Under the pieces are notes generated by a model that was given only the letters and a program-made list of their open reading frames with translations, searched no databases and was not told where the DNA came from. From NCBI GenBank assembly GCA_025463055.1, contig JAOAPV010000055.1, positions 54,426 through 118,425 on the forward strand: a stretch of 64,000 nt of DNA. The letters are read 5' to 3'. The stretch's first letter is position 1, and each line of letters starts with the position of its first letter. Origin of the DNA: Candidatus Acidiferrum typicum (GTDB lineage: Bacteria; Acidobacteriota; Terriglobia; Acidiferrales; UBA7541). The position numbers and the translations under genes were made by a program. This document shows positions 52,282-61,313 of the stretch, piece by piece.

Positions 52282-53751
52282 CTAAGGCCTAGACTGTAGA
52301 GGGACGGAATGAGATGGCGACGGAGCCAACGGAGAAATTCTGGAACTTAGATCTGATGCTGCTGAAGACCGATTTCCGTCAGTTCGCAATTCCGCAACCG
52401 GGAGGGCGCAAGGCTCCTTGCCGATGCAGACGTATTGGAAGCCGTGCGCGACAGCTTCACTCTCCGAGTACAAATTCCGCCCGTCGATCAGCAACGGGTG
52501 AGCGACATTCTCCGCAAGGGTATCCCAGTCCAGATGCCGGAACTCATCCCATTCGGTGAGGACGAGGATAGCATCGGCTTGCTGGGCCGCCTCGTAATGG
52601 CTCAGGCAGTAGGTTATATCCGGCAGCTCGTCCTTCGCTTTTTGCATAGCCTGCGGGTCGTAGGCGCGAATGCTTGCCCCCTCGGCGAGTAACCGCTTCA
52701 CGATGTTCAGTGCCGGCGCGAAACGGACGTCGTCAGTGTCTGGCTTGAATGCCAAACCCCAGACAGCAAGGGTCTTGCCGCGTAAAACCCAGAGCTCCTT
52801 CTTTACCTTGGCTACGAATTGCTCCGCACGCCGGAGGTTGATTTTTTCCACTTCCTTCAGCAACGAGAAATCACAGCCAAGCTTTTCTCCGATACGAACG
52901 AAGGCTTGCAGATCCTTGGGGAAGCAAAAGCCGCCAAAACCGATTCCTGGATTCAGGAAACTTTGGCCGATACGCCGGTCGCTGCCGATGCCCTCTGCTA
53001 CTTTGGCGATGTCGGCGCCAGCGGCCTCGCAGGCATCCGCAACTAGATTGATGAAGGAAATCTTCATCGCCAGGAATGAGTTGGAGGCGTGTTTTACGAG
53101 TTCGGCGCTATTCGTGTCGGTTACGATAAGCGGAATTTCGTGCGCCGGCGGACATTGCGAATGGACCGGGCAGGCAGAAGGCGGGTTTAGAACGGGCTGA
53201 TAGATTTCCTTCATCATAGCAATGGCGCGCGGAGTTTCCGCCCCAATCACGATGCGGTCGGGATGAAAGAAGTCGCCGACAGCCGAGCCTTCACGAAGAA
53301 ATTCAGGGTTCGAAACGACGTCAAATTCCAGGCCGTTGGCATTGTAAATAGAAAGATGCTTCCAGAGGCGCTTTGCAGTCTGCACAGGCACGGTACTTTT
53401 TTCGATCACTAAGCGGTAACCGCGCGCGGTGGATGCGATGGTGCGCGCGACGGACTCAATGGCGCTGAGATCGGCTTCCCCGTTCTCCAGTGGAGGCGTG
53501 CCGACGCAAATAAAAATGACGCTTCCCTTCTCGATAGCTTCGGCGGGAGAGACGAATTGTAGACGGCCAGATTCGGCATTGCGCTTGACCAGTGAATCCA
53601 GATGAGGCTCGAAAAAGGGCAGGCGGCCAGCGTTGAGCTTCTTGAGCTTGCTCAGGTCATTATCCGCACAGAGAACTTGATGGCCGATTTCCGCGAGACA
53701 AGCGGCCGTCGTCAAGCCAACATAACCAGCACCGATGACTGAAATTTGCAT
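52282..53751 (-). CDS. UDP-glucose/GDP-mannose dehydrogenase family protein (UDP-glucose 6-dehydrogenase type)
   Basis: 489 aa. The Rossmann motif MQISVIGAGYVGLTTAACLA is followed by EKSTVPVQTAKRL, SNPEFLREGSAVGDFFHPDR (the 'P-E-F-L-R-E-G' motif of UDP-Glc dehydrogenases) and NPGIGFGGFCFPKDLQAFVR with the active-site Cys. KTLAVWGLAFKPDTDDVRFA is in the C-terminal domain. It oxidises UDP-glucose to UDP-glucuronate, and the Cys is intact. The family pattern is closer to Ugd than to WbpA/WecC. The C-terminal tail of about 45 residues (SSAASDLSSRISPLAPSP) exceeds the usual length and is Ser/Pro-rich. Six bp separate it from the GT4 gene upstream. Confidence 0.92.
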   Translation of the reverse strand: MQISVIGAGYVGLTTAACLAEIGHQVLCADNDLSKLKKLNAGRLPFFEPHLDSLVKRNAESGRLQFVSPAEAIEKGSVIFICVGTPPLENGEADLSAIESVARTIASTARGYRLVIEKSTVPVQTAKRLWKHLSIYNANGLEFDVVSNPEFLREGSAVGDFFHPDRIVIGAETPRAIAMMKEIYQPVLNPPSACPVHSQCPPAHEIPLIVTDTNSAELVKHASNSFLAMKISFINLVADACEAAGADIAKVAEGIGSDRRIGQSFLNPGIGFGGFCFPKDLQAFVRIGEKLGCDFSLLKEVEKINLRRAEQFVAKVKKELWVLRGKTLAVWGLAFKPDTDDVRFAPALNIVKRLLAEGASIRAYDPQAMQKAKDELPDITYCLSHYEAAQQADAILVLTEWDEFRHLDWDTLAENVAHPLLIDGRNLYSESEAVAHGFQYVCIGKEPCALPVAELRTDGNRSSAASDLSSRISPLAPSPSHSVPLQSRP

Positions 53752-53757
53752 TCGTCT

Positions 53758-54996
53758 TTACCCCTGATTTGATTTGGAAGTAGCAATGGCGCAAGGTTCG
53801 AGTGGTGCGGGCGAAGATCGAAGCACCGGTTCCCTGGCCACCAGAGAATCCACAATTCCCAGATACTGATAGCGCTCGACATCCCAATTATGGGCCTCGA
53901 CATATTTCAACGCGTTGGTGACCTGCCGCTGGCGGAGGTCGGGATCGTTCCTGAGTAGAACGATGTTAGCGGCCAGCGCTGCCTCGTCGTCGCCGTCATA
54001 GTACTTCACCAATTTGTCGGTGTAGTAGTACTGGTGGATTTTGGTTCGCGACACTACCAATGGGACGCCAACGGCCATAAATTCAAAGATTTTCATGCTC
54101 AGCGCTTCATTGCCAAATTGCGAGCCCGCGCGCTTAGGCTCGACCGCGAGGTCTGTATCGGCCATTACTTGAACAATCTGTTCTGTGGGGAGCAAACCAT
54201 GGAAAATGACCCGATTGGTCAGACCGAGCGAGTCCGCTAACCGGATCAACGACTCTTTTGCCGGCCCCTCACCGTAAACGTGGAATTCGGCATCGGGCAT
54301 TTGGTCCTTGATCTTGGCGAAAGCTGTGATGGCTACGTCAACGCCCTGATGCCAATTCAATGAACCCGGATACGTGATGACAAATTTGCCGTTGCCTCGG
54401 GCACGGATTTTTGGGTTGAAGAGGCCACGCGCTGGATAGTTGCGAATGGGCGAACATTTTTTCGGCATTCCGCAGCGTTCAGCGACGCGCTCGCACCACA
54501 GATGATTCGCGACGATGGCGTGGTCGGCAAAGGCTATGGACAATCGCTCCACAAGGACGAGGCAACGAAACAAGAAAGAGCCACGGGCGACATGAAACTT
54601 GCTGGCGTAAAATTCTGGGAGAACATCGTGAATATCCAGAATAACCGGAGTTCCCAGGAGTTTGGGCACGACCGCTGCAAACACCAGGAAATCCGGAACG
54701 GAATGCACATGGATAAGTTGATATTGCTCTGACCGCTGACGGCGGGCGATCAATGCAGCCGAAACAAACAAAAACCTCATGATCCGAAAGAGATAGCTTA
54801 GCGGACCGCGCTCATTTATTTTTCTCGTTTGAATACGGAATACATTTACCCCGTTCAGGACGGAGCGAGTTGGCTGACCAGGCTGACGCAGCGCAATAAC
54901 GTCAACACTGTCGCCACGCTCAACCAAAGCCGTAGCGTACTGCTTGATGCGCGCGTCCGTCTCGTAAAACGAGTACGCGAGCATGCAGATCTTCAT
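53758..54996 (-). CDS. Glycosyltransferase family 4 protein (WcaI-like)
   Basis: About 412 aa GT-B fold. MKICMLAYSFYETDARIKQY at the N-terminus (third strand VIALRQPGQPTRSVLNGVNV), LIHVHSVPDFLVFAAVVPKL, then the C-domain FVITYPGSLNWHQGVDVAIT and VIFHGLLPTEQIVQVMADTD. MKIFEFMAVGVPLVVSRTK is the sugar-nucleotide site. Start M 54996 is preferred; 11 extra residues are possible from 55029. It belongs to the cluster of pyranose transferases, specificity unknown. It is followed 6 bp later by the dehydrogenase gene. Confidence 0.9.
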   Translation of the reverse strand: MKICMLAYSFYETDARIKQYATALVERGDSVDVIALRQPGQPTRSVLNGVNVFRIQTRKINERGPLSYLFRIMRFLFVSAALIARRQRSEQYQLIHVHSVPDFLVFAAVVPKLLGTPVILDIHDVLPEFYASKFHVARGSFLFRCLVLVERLSIAFADHAIVANHLWCERVAERCGMPKKCSPIRNYPARGLFNPKIRARGNGKFVITYPGSLNWHQGVDVAITAFAKIKDQMPDAEFHVYGEGPAKESLIRLADSLGLTNRVIFHGLLPTEQIVQVMADTDLAVEPKRAGSQFGNEALSMKIFEFMAVGVPLVVSRTKIHQYYYTDKLVKYYDGDDEAALAANIVLLRNDPDLRQRQVTNALKYVEAHNWDVERYQYLGIVDSLVAREPVLRSSPAPLEPCAIATSKSNQG

Positions 54997-55051
54997 CGGT
55001 TTATGCTGCGGACCTGTGGAGTCGGGCATATGGGCGGGATGAATGCGCGGT

Positions 55052-56299
55052 TTAGAGCGCTACCGGTTGAACTTGTTCTGCCTTGGGGGTTGCCCGCAGG
55101 GGAGAAAGGAATGCGGCTACTTCGCGAACTACACTCTGAATCTGGTCAATGCGAAGTTGAGGATACATCGGCAGCGAAAGGATTTCCGAGGCAACTCGCT
55201 CGCACACCGGAAAGCTCCCCGTCCGATAGTTAAAATGACGATAGGCCTCCTGAAGGTGAAGCGGAACCGGATAGTGAATACCAGTTCCAATTCCGGCCTT
55301 TGCCAGGTGTTTCTGCAAAGCATCACGGTCACTGACGCGAATCACGTAGAGGTGGTACACAGACCGCGCAGAATCAGGGCAAACTGGGGCAACAACCCCA
55401 GCAATCCCAGCAAGCGCCTGGTCATAGCGCTTGGCGGCATCCTGTCGCTGGCGATTCCAATTGGCCAAGTGGCGAAGTTTAGTGCTGAGAAAACCCGCTT
55501 GCAGCGCATCTAAGCGGCCGTTGTAGCCCTCGATCTGGTGATAGTACTTCTGGGCCTGTCCGTGATCGCGAATCATGCGCATGGTCCGAGCCATGGCTTC
55601 GTTGTCAGTTGTTACCGCGCCAGCTTCCCCGCACGCTCCAAGGTTTTTGCCCGGATAAAAGCTGAAGGCGGCTGCGTGACCGATGCTGCCGGCTTTCCTC
55701 CAAGCATTCGATTTCTTGGAAAAGTACTCTGCTCCATGCGCCTGGCAAGCATCCTCGATAACGACGAGGTTGTATTTGTGAGCAAGGTCAAGAATCGGAT
55801 CCATATCGGCGGTTTGGCCGTAAATGTGGACGGGAACAACAGCCGTGACAGGAGCTTGCAGTTTCCGGTGAATGAGCTTGCCCGTGTTCGCGTCTACGGA
55901 GCAATGTTGTTCAAGGTATTCCTCGAGCTTGCGCGGATCCATGCAATAGGTGCGCTCGTCAATATCGACGAAGTCGGGGCGCGCTCCGGCTTGGCTGATC
56001 GCTTCCGTAGTAGCAATGAAAGTGTGTGGGACAGTGACGACGATGTCGCCGGGCTTTACGCCGGCAGCCGTCAAGGCGAATCGAACGGCATCCGTTCCGC
56101 TGGCTACACCAACGCAATGAGCCGCGCCGCAAAACTTTGCGAAGTCTCGCTCAAATTCTTCTACCTTCGGACCTCCAACGAATCCTGCTGTACCCAACGT
56201 GTCTCTTAGAGTTGACAAAAGCTCTTCTTCTAGTTCTTTGTGAGGTGTTACCAAGTCCAGAAATGGGATTTGCACGGTCGTGGTGGACATATTGGACAT
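55052..56299 (-). CDS. DegT/DnrJ/EryC1/StrS-type sugar aminotransferase (WbpE-like)
   Basis: 415 aa PLP enzyme. Key stretches: IPFLDLVTPHKELEEELL, VASGTDAVRFALTAAG, VVIEDACQAHGAEYFSKKSN (Asp and Gln for PLP) and the Schiff-base Lys in SFYPGKNLGACGEAGAVTTD. The pattern is that of WbpE/ArnB relatives, which put an amino group on a keto-sugar nucleotide. It stands just after the acetyltransferase gene (stop TAA abuts its ATG), within a set that also holds a Gfo/Idh/MocA oxidase. That suggests amination of UDP-3-keto-sugar acid at C3. Confidence 0.9.
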   Translation of the reverse strand: MSNMSTTTVQIPFLDLVTPHKELEEELLSTLRDTLGTAGFVGGPKVEEFERDFAKFCGAAHCVGVASGTDAVRFALTAAGVKPGDIVVTVPHTFIATTEAISQAGARPDFVDIDERTYCMDPRKLEEYLEQHCSVDANTGKLIHRKLQAPVTAVVPVHIYGQTADMDPILDLAHKYNLVVIEDACQAHGAEYFSKKSNAWRKAGSIGHAAAFSFYPGKNLGACGEAGAVTTDNEAMARTMRMIRDHGQAQKYYHQIEGYNGRLDALQAGFLSTKLRHLANWNRQRQDAAKRYDQALAGIAGVVAPVCPDSARSVYHLYVIRVSDRDALQKHLAKAGIGTGIHYPVPLHLQEAYRHFNYRTGSFPVCERVASEILSLPMYPQLRIDQIQSVVREVAAFLSPLRATPKAEQVQPVAL

Positions 56300-56842
56300 T
56301 TACGCGATCCTCTGCTCCTCTGTGATGTAACGGAAAAGTTTTGCCGGATTGCCGGCAACAATGGCATTTGCGGGAACATCTTTCGTAACAACGCTGCCGG
56401 CGCCCACGATGGCATTTTCACCGATCACGACGTTGGAGAGAATCGTTGATCCGGAGCCGATGGATGCGCCCTTTTTTACAACGGTACGTTCAACAACCCA
56501 ATCCTGTTCGGTCTGCAGTTCTCCATCGCCCGTGACAGCGCGAGGATAGATATCGTTGATAAATGTGACGCTGTGGCCTATGAAAACGCCATCCTCAATG
56601 TCCACACCTTCGCAGATAAATGTATGGCTGGAAATCTTGCAGTTCTTTCCGACTTTTGCGTTTTTCTGGATCTCAACAAACGCGCCGATTTTAGTGTTGT
56701 CGCCGATCTGGCAGCCGTAGAGATTAATGAACTTCGAGAGTTTCACGTTGGCTCCCAATTGCACGTCGGGCGCAATGGAAAGGTGCTCTCCCGCAGCAGG
56801 ATGGGCTTTGCCGTTTGTTGATTGTAGGTCCGCGGTTTTCAT
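56300..56842 (-). CDS. Left-handed beta-helix N-acetyltransferase (WbpD-like)
   Basis: 180 aa trimeric hexapeptide-repeat enzyme. NVKLSKFINLYGCQIGDNTK, IGAFVEIQKNAKVGKNCKIS and SHTFICEGVDIEDGVFIGHS show the LbH repeats, with NDIYPRAVTGDGELQTEQDW as the loop. KGASIGSGSTILSNVVIGEN follows. The HTFICEGV...IGHSVTFINDIYPRA pattern is typical of WbpD/WlbB enzymes that acetylate the 3-amino group of UDP-GlcNAc3NA. It ends on a TAA abutting the aminotransferase ATG, and begins 5 bp after the epimerase stop. Acetyl-CoA is the expected donor. Confidence 0.9.
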   Translation of the reverse strand: MKTADLQSTNGKAHPAAGEHLSIAPDVQLGANVKLSKFINLYGCQIGDNTKIGAFVEIQKNAKVGKNCKISSHTFICEGVDIEDGVFIGHSVTFINDIYPRAVTGDGELQTEQDWVVERTVVKKGASIGSGSTILSNVVIGENAIVGAGSVVTKDVPANAIVAGNPAKLFRYITEEQRIA

Positions 56843-56847
56843 CTCGT

Positions 56848-57858
56848 TCACGCCCGCACGCGAGCCACGGTGGCCCAACTTGGCGGCAAGTTCCTGGGAA
56901 TTTCAATATCCTCGAAAATACTGCTCTCGCGCGAACCATGGTCTTTCACCCAGGCGGCCATGCTCTGAATCCCCTCTTCCAGGGATACTTTTCCCCGCGC
57001 ACCGAAGACGCTCTCTGCTCGTGAATGATCTGAAAAGGCAATTTTCACTTCATTGCGGGGATCGAGGTGAGTGACGCTGCACTCTTTGCTCATCGCGTCC
57101 GCGACAATTTGTGCAAGATGATTCACGGTGTGAGGAATATCAGCGCCCACGTTGAACACTTGGTTGCGGGCGGCGGGGAACTCGACGGAGTCCGCAATTA
57201 AGGGAGCTACGTCATTGATATGCGTGAAAGCACGTTGTTGCTCGCCGTCACCGAAGATAGTCATTGCCTCGCCCTTCATGAGTTGGTTCATGAAGATGCC
57301 TACGACGTTGCGGTAACGATCACCAATATTTTGGCGCTCGCCATAAACGTTGTGTGGTCGAAAAATTACATAATCGAGGCCGAACATTTCGTGCGTGACC
57401 TTCAGCTCTCTTTCGACCGCGAGCTTCGCGATGCCATAAGAGTCCTCAGGCATCGGCACCATGTCTTCCGACATGGGGGACTGTCCGGCGCCGTAGACAG
57501 CGATGGAAGAAGTGAAGACGAAACACCGCACGCCATAGTTGACTGAGGCATTGATCAGATTGACGGAACCAATCAAATTATTGTTGTAGTTGAAGCGCTT
57601 AATGAAATGACTCAGGCCCTCAGCGGCATATGCGGCGAGGTGATATACGTGAGTGAAATTGTAGCGGTCGAAGAGGCGATCGATTAGCTCGACGTCTAAT
57701 ATCGAGCCCTTTACAAAAACTGCCCCGCTTGGAACGTTGTCTTCGAATCCGCCGCTAAGATCATCGAGCACAACTACCTTGTGACCTCGGGCGAGAAGCT
57801 CGTCAGCAACGTGCGATCCGATAAAGCCCGCGCCGCCGGTCACCAATGAAGTGGACAT
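56848..57858 (-). CDS. NAD-dependent sugar epimerase/dehydratase (extended SDR)
   Basis: 336 aa. NAD-binding TGGAGFIGSHVADELLARGH (GxxGxxG), VVVLDDLSGG, then the catalytic region FVFTSSIAVYGAGQSPMSED and YGIAKLAVERELKVTHEMF, the YxxxK pair, with the usual RPHNVYGERQNIGDRYRNVV. It resembles UDP-glucose 4-epimerases and related WbpP/Gne enzymes; the exact NDP-sugar is not determined. ATG 57858 (MSTSLVTGG) is selected by its GGAAAG ribosome site; 13 earlier residues are possible. It supplies an epimerised donor for the repeat unit, with the acetyltransferase immediately downstream. Confidence 0.9.
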   Translation of the reverse strand: MSTSLVTGGAGFIGSHVADELLARGHKVVVLDDLSGGFEDNVPSGAVFVKGSILDVELIDRLFDRYNFTHVYHLAAYAAEGLSHFIKRFNYNNNLIGSVNLINASVNYGVRCFVFTSSIAVYGAGQSPMSEDMVPMPEDSYGIAKLAVERELKVTHEMFGLDYVIFRPHNVYGERQNIGDRYRNVVGIFMNQLMKGEAMTIFGDGEQQRAFTHINDVAPLIADSVEFPAARNQVFNVGADIPHTVNHLAQIVADAMSKECSVTHLDPRNEVKIAFSDHSRAESVFGARGKVSLEEGIQSMAAWVKDHGSRESSIFEDIEIPRNLPPSWATVARVRA

Positions 57859-57914
57859 CTTTCCGTCATTCCTTTCGTTTGCGCTTGGAGGTTTCAAAAA
57901 GGTGGAAGCCGAAA

Positions 57915-58898
57915 CTAGATCGATACTTGAGGGACAGAGGTTTGTTCCAGGCGAGGCTCTTCCCCGCGTTCAACAAAGTCCACGGGGTCGATAGCCTTGT
58001 TCCACCTGAGGACTTCGCGGTACATATCCAGCCGACGTTGAATCGTCTCGGCCGGCTTGAGTTTGTTGAGCAGTCCGTAACCAAGCTGACGCACTCGAAT
58101 CTTGGCGATCGAGAGACGCCGGCAACGTCGCGCCGCTCGCGCGCCGAAATGTTTGTAGAAGTAACGATAGCGGCTGCGATGTTTCTCGATCTCAAAACGA
58201 ACAGGAAAACGACCGACGGACTGTCCGCCAAGATGCGTAATCACTGCTTCTGGAGTAAAGAGGATTGGACGGCCCGCATTCCAAACGCGGCGACACAAAT
58301 CCACTTCCTCGAAATGGTAGAAAAATTGTTCATCGAATCCGCCAAGGTTCTTGAGGAGGTCCGCACGAAACATTACGCAACACCCGGATTGCCAATCGAC
58401 CGAGCGTTCAGTATCGCCGCGCCAGCGCGGATATTCTTCATAGACAAAGAAAGAAGACAATTTAGAAAGGCCAAGCGCGGAGACCCAATAACGCCAAATC
58501 GTCGGAAAAAGACGCGCGGAAACCTGATACGTTCCGTCGGGATTCAGGACGCGGCATCCGAACGCTCCAGCCTCGGGATGGCGCTCCGCAAACTCTATCA
58601 GCCTCTCGAAGGCACCATCGTGGATGATTGTGTCCGGATTTAAGATGAGGACGTATTCACCACGGCTTGCACGGATGCCAGCATTATTACCCCGGGCAAA
58701 GCCAAGATTTTGTTGATTTTCGACAACTCGTACTTGCGGATAGTGCTTGCGAACGAACTCAATGGAATCATCCACGGAGCCGTTATCCGAAATGATCACT
58801 TCAAAGTCGATTGCATGCGTCCCCGCGTAAATGGAACGCAAGCAATCGCGGATAACACGGAGATCATTCCAGCAGATGATTACGACGGAAAGCTTCAT
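57915..58898 (-). CDS. Glycosyltransferase family 2 (rhamnosyltransferase-like)
   Basis: 327 aa. KLSVVIICWNDLRVIRDCLR, VIISDNGSVDDSIEFVRKHY and VLILNPDTIIHDGAFERLIE (the N-P-D-T motif in place of DxD) are the signature of the WbbL/RfbF-like GT2 subgroup. Further, DWQSGCCVMFRADLLKNLGG and FDEQFFYHFEEVDLCRRVWN, with EEVDLC as the catalytic base region, are present. Many relatives are rhamnosyltransferases using dTDP-L-rhamnose; this is inference only, and no rml genes are in the window. It starts 32 bp after the oxidoreductase gene and ends 56 bp before the epimerase start. Confidence 0.92.
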   Translation of the reverse strand: MKLSVVIICWNDLRVIRDCLRSIYAGTHAIDFEVIISDNGSVDDSIEFVRKHYPQVRVVENQQNLGFARGNNAGIRASRGEYVLILNPDTIIHDGAFERLIEFAERHPEAGAFGCRVLNPDGTYQVSARLFPTIWRYWVSALGLSKLSSFFVYEEYPRWRGDTERSVDWQSGCCVMFRADLLKNLGGFDEQFFYHFEEVDLCRRVWNAGRPILFTPEAVITHLGGQSVGRFPVRFEIEKHRSRYRYFYKHFGARAARRCRRLSIAKIRVRQLGYGLLNKLKPAETIQRRLDMYREVLRWNKAIDPVDFVERGEEPRLEQTSVPQVSI

Positions 58899-58930
58899 TT
58901 TTTTCGGTTCCCGGGGTGCTGAGCCTGAGG

Positions 58931-59998
58931 TTATACCTGAACAACTCTTCCCTTTTGCTTGAGGGACTCGTCGGCGGCTTCCAGCATTCGCACTATGCGC
59001 AGTCCTGCCTCGCCGTCATTGAAAGGCCGCTTGTTATTGCGAATGCAGTCAATGAAGTAGGAAGCTTCCACTTTCAAAGCTTCTATCTGCTCGATGTTGG
59101 GTGACCACATGTCACCGGTTCGGTAGCTGACGAGCTGCTGGTACACGGCCTCACCGCTCATCATCTGCACTCCGCGATCATAAACTTTGAGCTTCTCGTC
59201 GGCTTCCAGGTCATTCCAAACCAACATTTTCTTCTCGCCGCCCAGCAAAGTGGTGCGGACTTTGACGGGGGAAAGCCAATTGACATTGATATGCGCAATT
59301 AAGTTATTTGGATAATAGATGGTAAGGAAAGCTACGTCCGCGTGGCCGTTAAGATGGTTGGCGCCCGTTGCGACCACCGCTTCTGGCTTGGCCATGATGA
59401 GGTGGTCCATGATGGACAAATCGTGGGGGGCCAGGTCCCAAATCACGTTGCAGTCATGCTGAAAGAGGCCAAGATTTACGCGTGTCGAGTCGTAATAGTA
59501 GAGAGCCCCGAGGGTGCCGTCGTCGACTAACTGCTTGATCCTTTTTACTGCTCCTGTAAAAAGGAACGTGTGGTCGACCATAATCTTCAGGTTCTTACGA
59601 TCGGCCAGTTCAATTAACTGTTCAGCTTGCGCTGTAGTACAAGTGAATGGCTTCTCGACAAATACGTGCTTGCCGTTCTCAAGCGCGAGTTTCGCAAGCT
59701 CAAAGTGGGTCCAAACGGGAGTGACGACAGCCACAACATCCACTTGCGTGCTGGTGAGCACTTCCATTTGGTCAGAAGTCACGGGCACTTCCGGATGAGC
59801 GCGACGCACTCGGGCTAGCGACTTGGGATTCTTGTCACACACCGCGACGACGTCGGCCTTTTCGTGACCTTGAAAATTGCGGACGATGTTCGGGCCCCAG
59901 TAACCATAGCCAATTACTCCCACACGGATTACATCCCTACTAAAGCCCGGGCCTAATGGAAGATTTGGCGAAGTTCCAACTGTGAAGCTAGTAGCCAT
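58931..59998 (-). CDS. Gfo/Idh/MocA-family sugar-nucleotide oxidase (WbpB-like)
   Basis: 355 aa. IRVGVIGYGYWGPNIVRNFQ is the NAD(P) Rossmann motif, VAVCDKNPKSLARVRRAHPE follows, and VFVEKPFTCTTAQAEQLIEL holds the conserved EKP. VDHTFLFTGAVKRIKQLVDD and NVIWDLAPHDLSIMDHLIMA contain the D-x-x-x-H catalytic pair of the family. These match WbpB/WlbA-type oxidases, which convert C3-OH of UDP-GlcNAc-uronate to a ketone before amination. ATG 59998 is chosen because AGGTG sits 7 bases upstream. It is upstream of the GT2 gene and within 5 kb of the WbpE- and WbpD-like genes. Confidence 0.9.
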   Translation of the reverse strand: MATSFTVGTSPNLPLGPGFSRDVIRVGVIGYGYWGPNIVRNFQGHEKADVVAVCDKNPKSLARVRRAHPEVPVTSDQMEVLTSTQVDVVAVVTPVWTHFELAKLALENGKHVFVEKPFTCTTAQAEQLIELADRKNLKIMVDHTFLFTGAVKRIKQLVDDGTLGALYYYDSTRVNLGLFQHDCNVIWDLAPHDLSIMDHLIMAKPEAVVATGANHLNGHADVAFLTIYYPNNLIAHINVNWLSPVKVRTTLLGGEKKMLVWNDLEADEKLKVYDRGVQMMSGEAVYQQLVSYRTGDMWSPNIEQIEALKVEASYFIDCIRNNKRPFNDGEAGLRIVRMLEAADESLKQKGRVVQV

Positions 59999-60100
59999 CC
60001 ACATTCACCTTGAACTGCGGGTTTATGTTGCGAAAGCATGGCGGAGGGCATGGGTGGCTCCGTTTTAAAGCAGGAAAACTGCGAGAGCTGCGCGTGCCTT

Positions 60101-61282
60101 TCAGTACGCGCCGTCTCCCGAAAATACTGCGCGGGGAGTCTGCAGAAGAATCTTCAAATCGAAAATGGGCGAGCACATTCGCGAGTAGCGAAGGTCCAAG
60201 CGGACCATATCGTCGAAAGTAGTCCTGCTGCGACCGTGCACTTGCCAAAGTCCAGTGATGCCTGGCTTGGCTTCCAGCAAGCGCCGGCGGTGCCAGACGT
60301 CATACGCCTCGATTTCATAGCCAATAGGTGGCCGTGGACCGACAAGGGACATCTGACCCATCAAAACGTTCCAAAATTGTGGAATCTCGTCCAAGCTCGT
60401 GCGGCGCATGAACTTGCCAATCCAGGTTACCCGGGGATCGTTCGTGAGCTTGTAGACGCGCCGATTGCGGCCGTTCGACACGTTTGGCTCTGCGCGGCCG
60501 GCAATAAAGTTTTTCACATACTCTCTGTGAATTTCGGCATCGGTAGCCACATGCATCGACCGAAACTTCAGAAATGCAAATGGCACCTGAAATTGACCGA
60601 GACGCTGCTGCCGGAAGAAGACCGGCCCCTTGGAAGTAAGCTTGATAAGCACAGCCAGAATGGCAAACACCGGCGCGAGAAAGATCAGCGCAAGGGAACT
60701 GCCGGCGATATCGATGAGACGCTTTAGAAGGAGAGATGCTCGCTTGCTACGTTCCAGGTCGACAAGATCCGGATAGAGGATCGGGTCCAGAAGTGCATAC
60801 CCACCGCCTTTCCAGCTTCGAGGGTATGAGTAGAAGGAAATTTGAAGGGCTTCCACTTGATTGTCATTAAGCGCGCGGTGAAAAGCAGTACGCGTCTTGG
60901 ATTCAATGCTCTCAACCGCGGCACTGAGTTCGGCGTCGCCTAGTTCACTAAAGATGACACCGAGAATGCCGTTCGACTCAAACCATCCGAGCGTATCCGT
61001 TTCGCGAATCAGTCCCGCAAGCGGTTTAACAATCCGTTCCAAGGCAGGTGTTTCATCGTGCGGTTTTGGAGTTTTGCGCTGCACGAGCATCAGCACAAAA
61101 CTTTTCCGCGAGCGCTCGGACCGTTTCCGCTCGTGACATAAGAGTCGGCGAAACGCGCTTTCTGGCAGAGGCTTTACGACACCGCTGGCGACCTCGCCAA
61201 CAGCGTCAAGTTTCTCCTCGGCTTTGGATGCTTTTGATTCCGGGCTTAAGGTTGCGTCTAGCACTCTAGAAAATAAAGACAT
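60101..61282 (-). CDS. Sugar-1-phosphate transferase with degenerate GGDEF-like N-domain
   Basis: 393 aa. Residues 200-393 are a full polyprenyl-phosphate sugar-phosphotransferase (WbaP/EpsB type): KRASLLLKRLIDIAGSSLAL (single TM), GPVFFRQQRLGQ, FLKFRSMHVATDAEI, SLDEIPQFWNVLMGQMSLVG with PRPP, and PGITGLWQVHGRS. Residues 50-185 resemble a GGDEF domain (SRKSFVLMLVQRK strand, LAGLIRETDTLGWFESNGIL with GVIFSE), but the GGDEF motif itself is replaced (ESNGI) and Asp sites are lost. No multi-TM N-domain is present. It catalyses the first step of repeat-unit assembly on undecaprenyl phosphate. The start ATG 61282 is chosen; longer readings overlap the NusG-like gene. Confidence 0.88.
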   Translation of the reverse strand: MSLFSRVLDATLSPESKASKAEEKLDAVGEVASGVVKPLPESAFRRLLCHERKRSERSRKSFVLMLVQRKTPKPHDETPALERIVKPLAGLIRETDTLGWFESNGILGVIFSELGDAELSAAVESIESKTRTAFHRALNDNQVEALQISFYSYPRSWKGGGYALLDPILYPDLVDLERSKRASLLLKRLIDIAGSSLALIFLAPVFAILAVLIKLTSKGPVFFRQQRLGQFQVPFAFLKFRSMHVATDAEIHREYVKNFIAGRAEPNVSNGRNRRVYKLTNDPRVTWIGKFMRRTSLDEIPQFWNVLMGQMSLVGPRPPIGYEIEAYDVWHRRRLLEAKPGITGLWQVHGRSRTTFDDMVRLDLRYSRMCSPIFDLKILLQTPRAVFSGDGAY

Positions 61283-61313
61283 CGTTGGGGTCTCTGGGTC
61301 TGGCTGGGAAGTC

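Noticed and set aside
57846..58643. Plus-strand 265-codon frame opposite the GT2 gene
   Set aside because: Antisense shadow; the minus strand shows the complete GT2 motifs.
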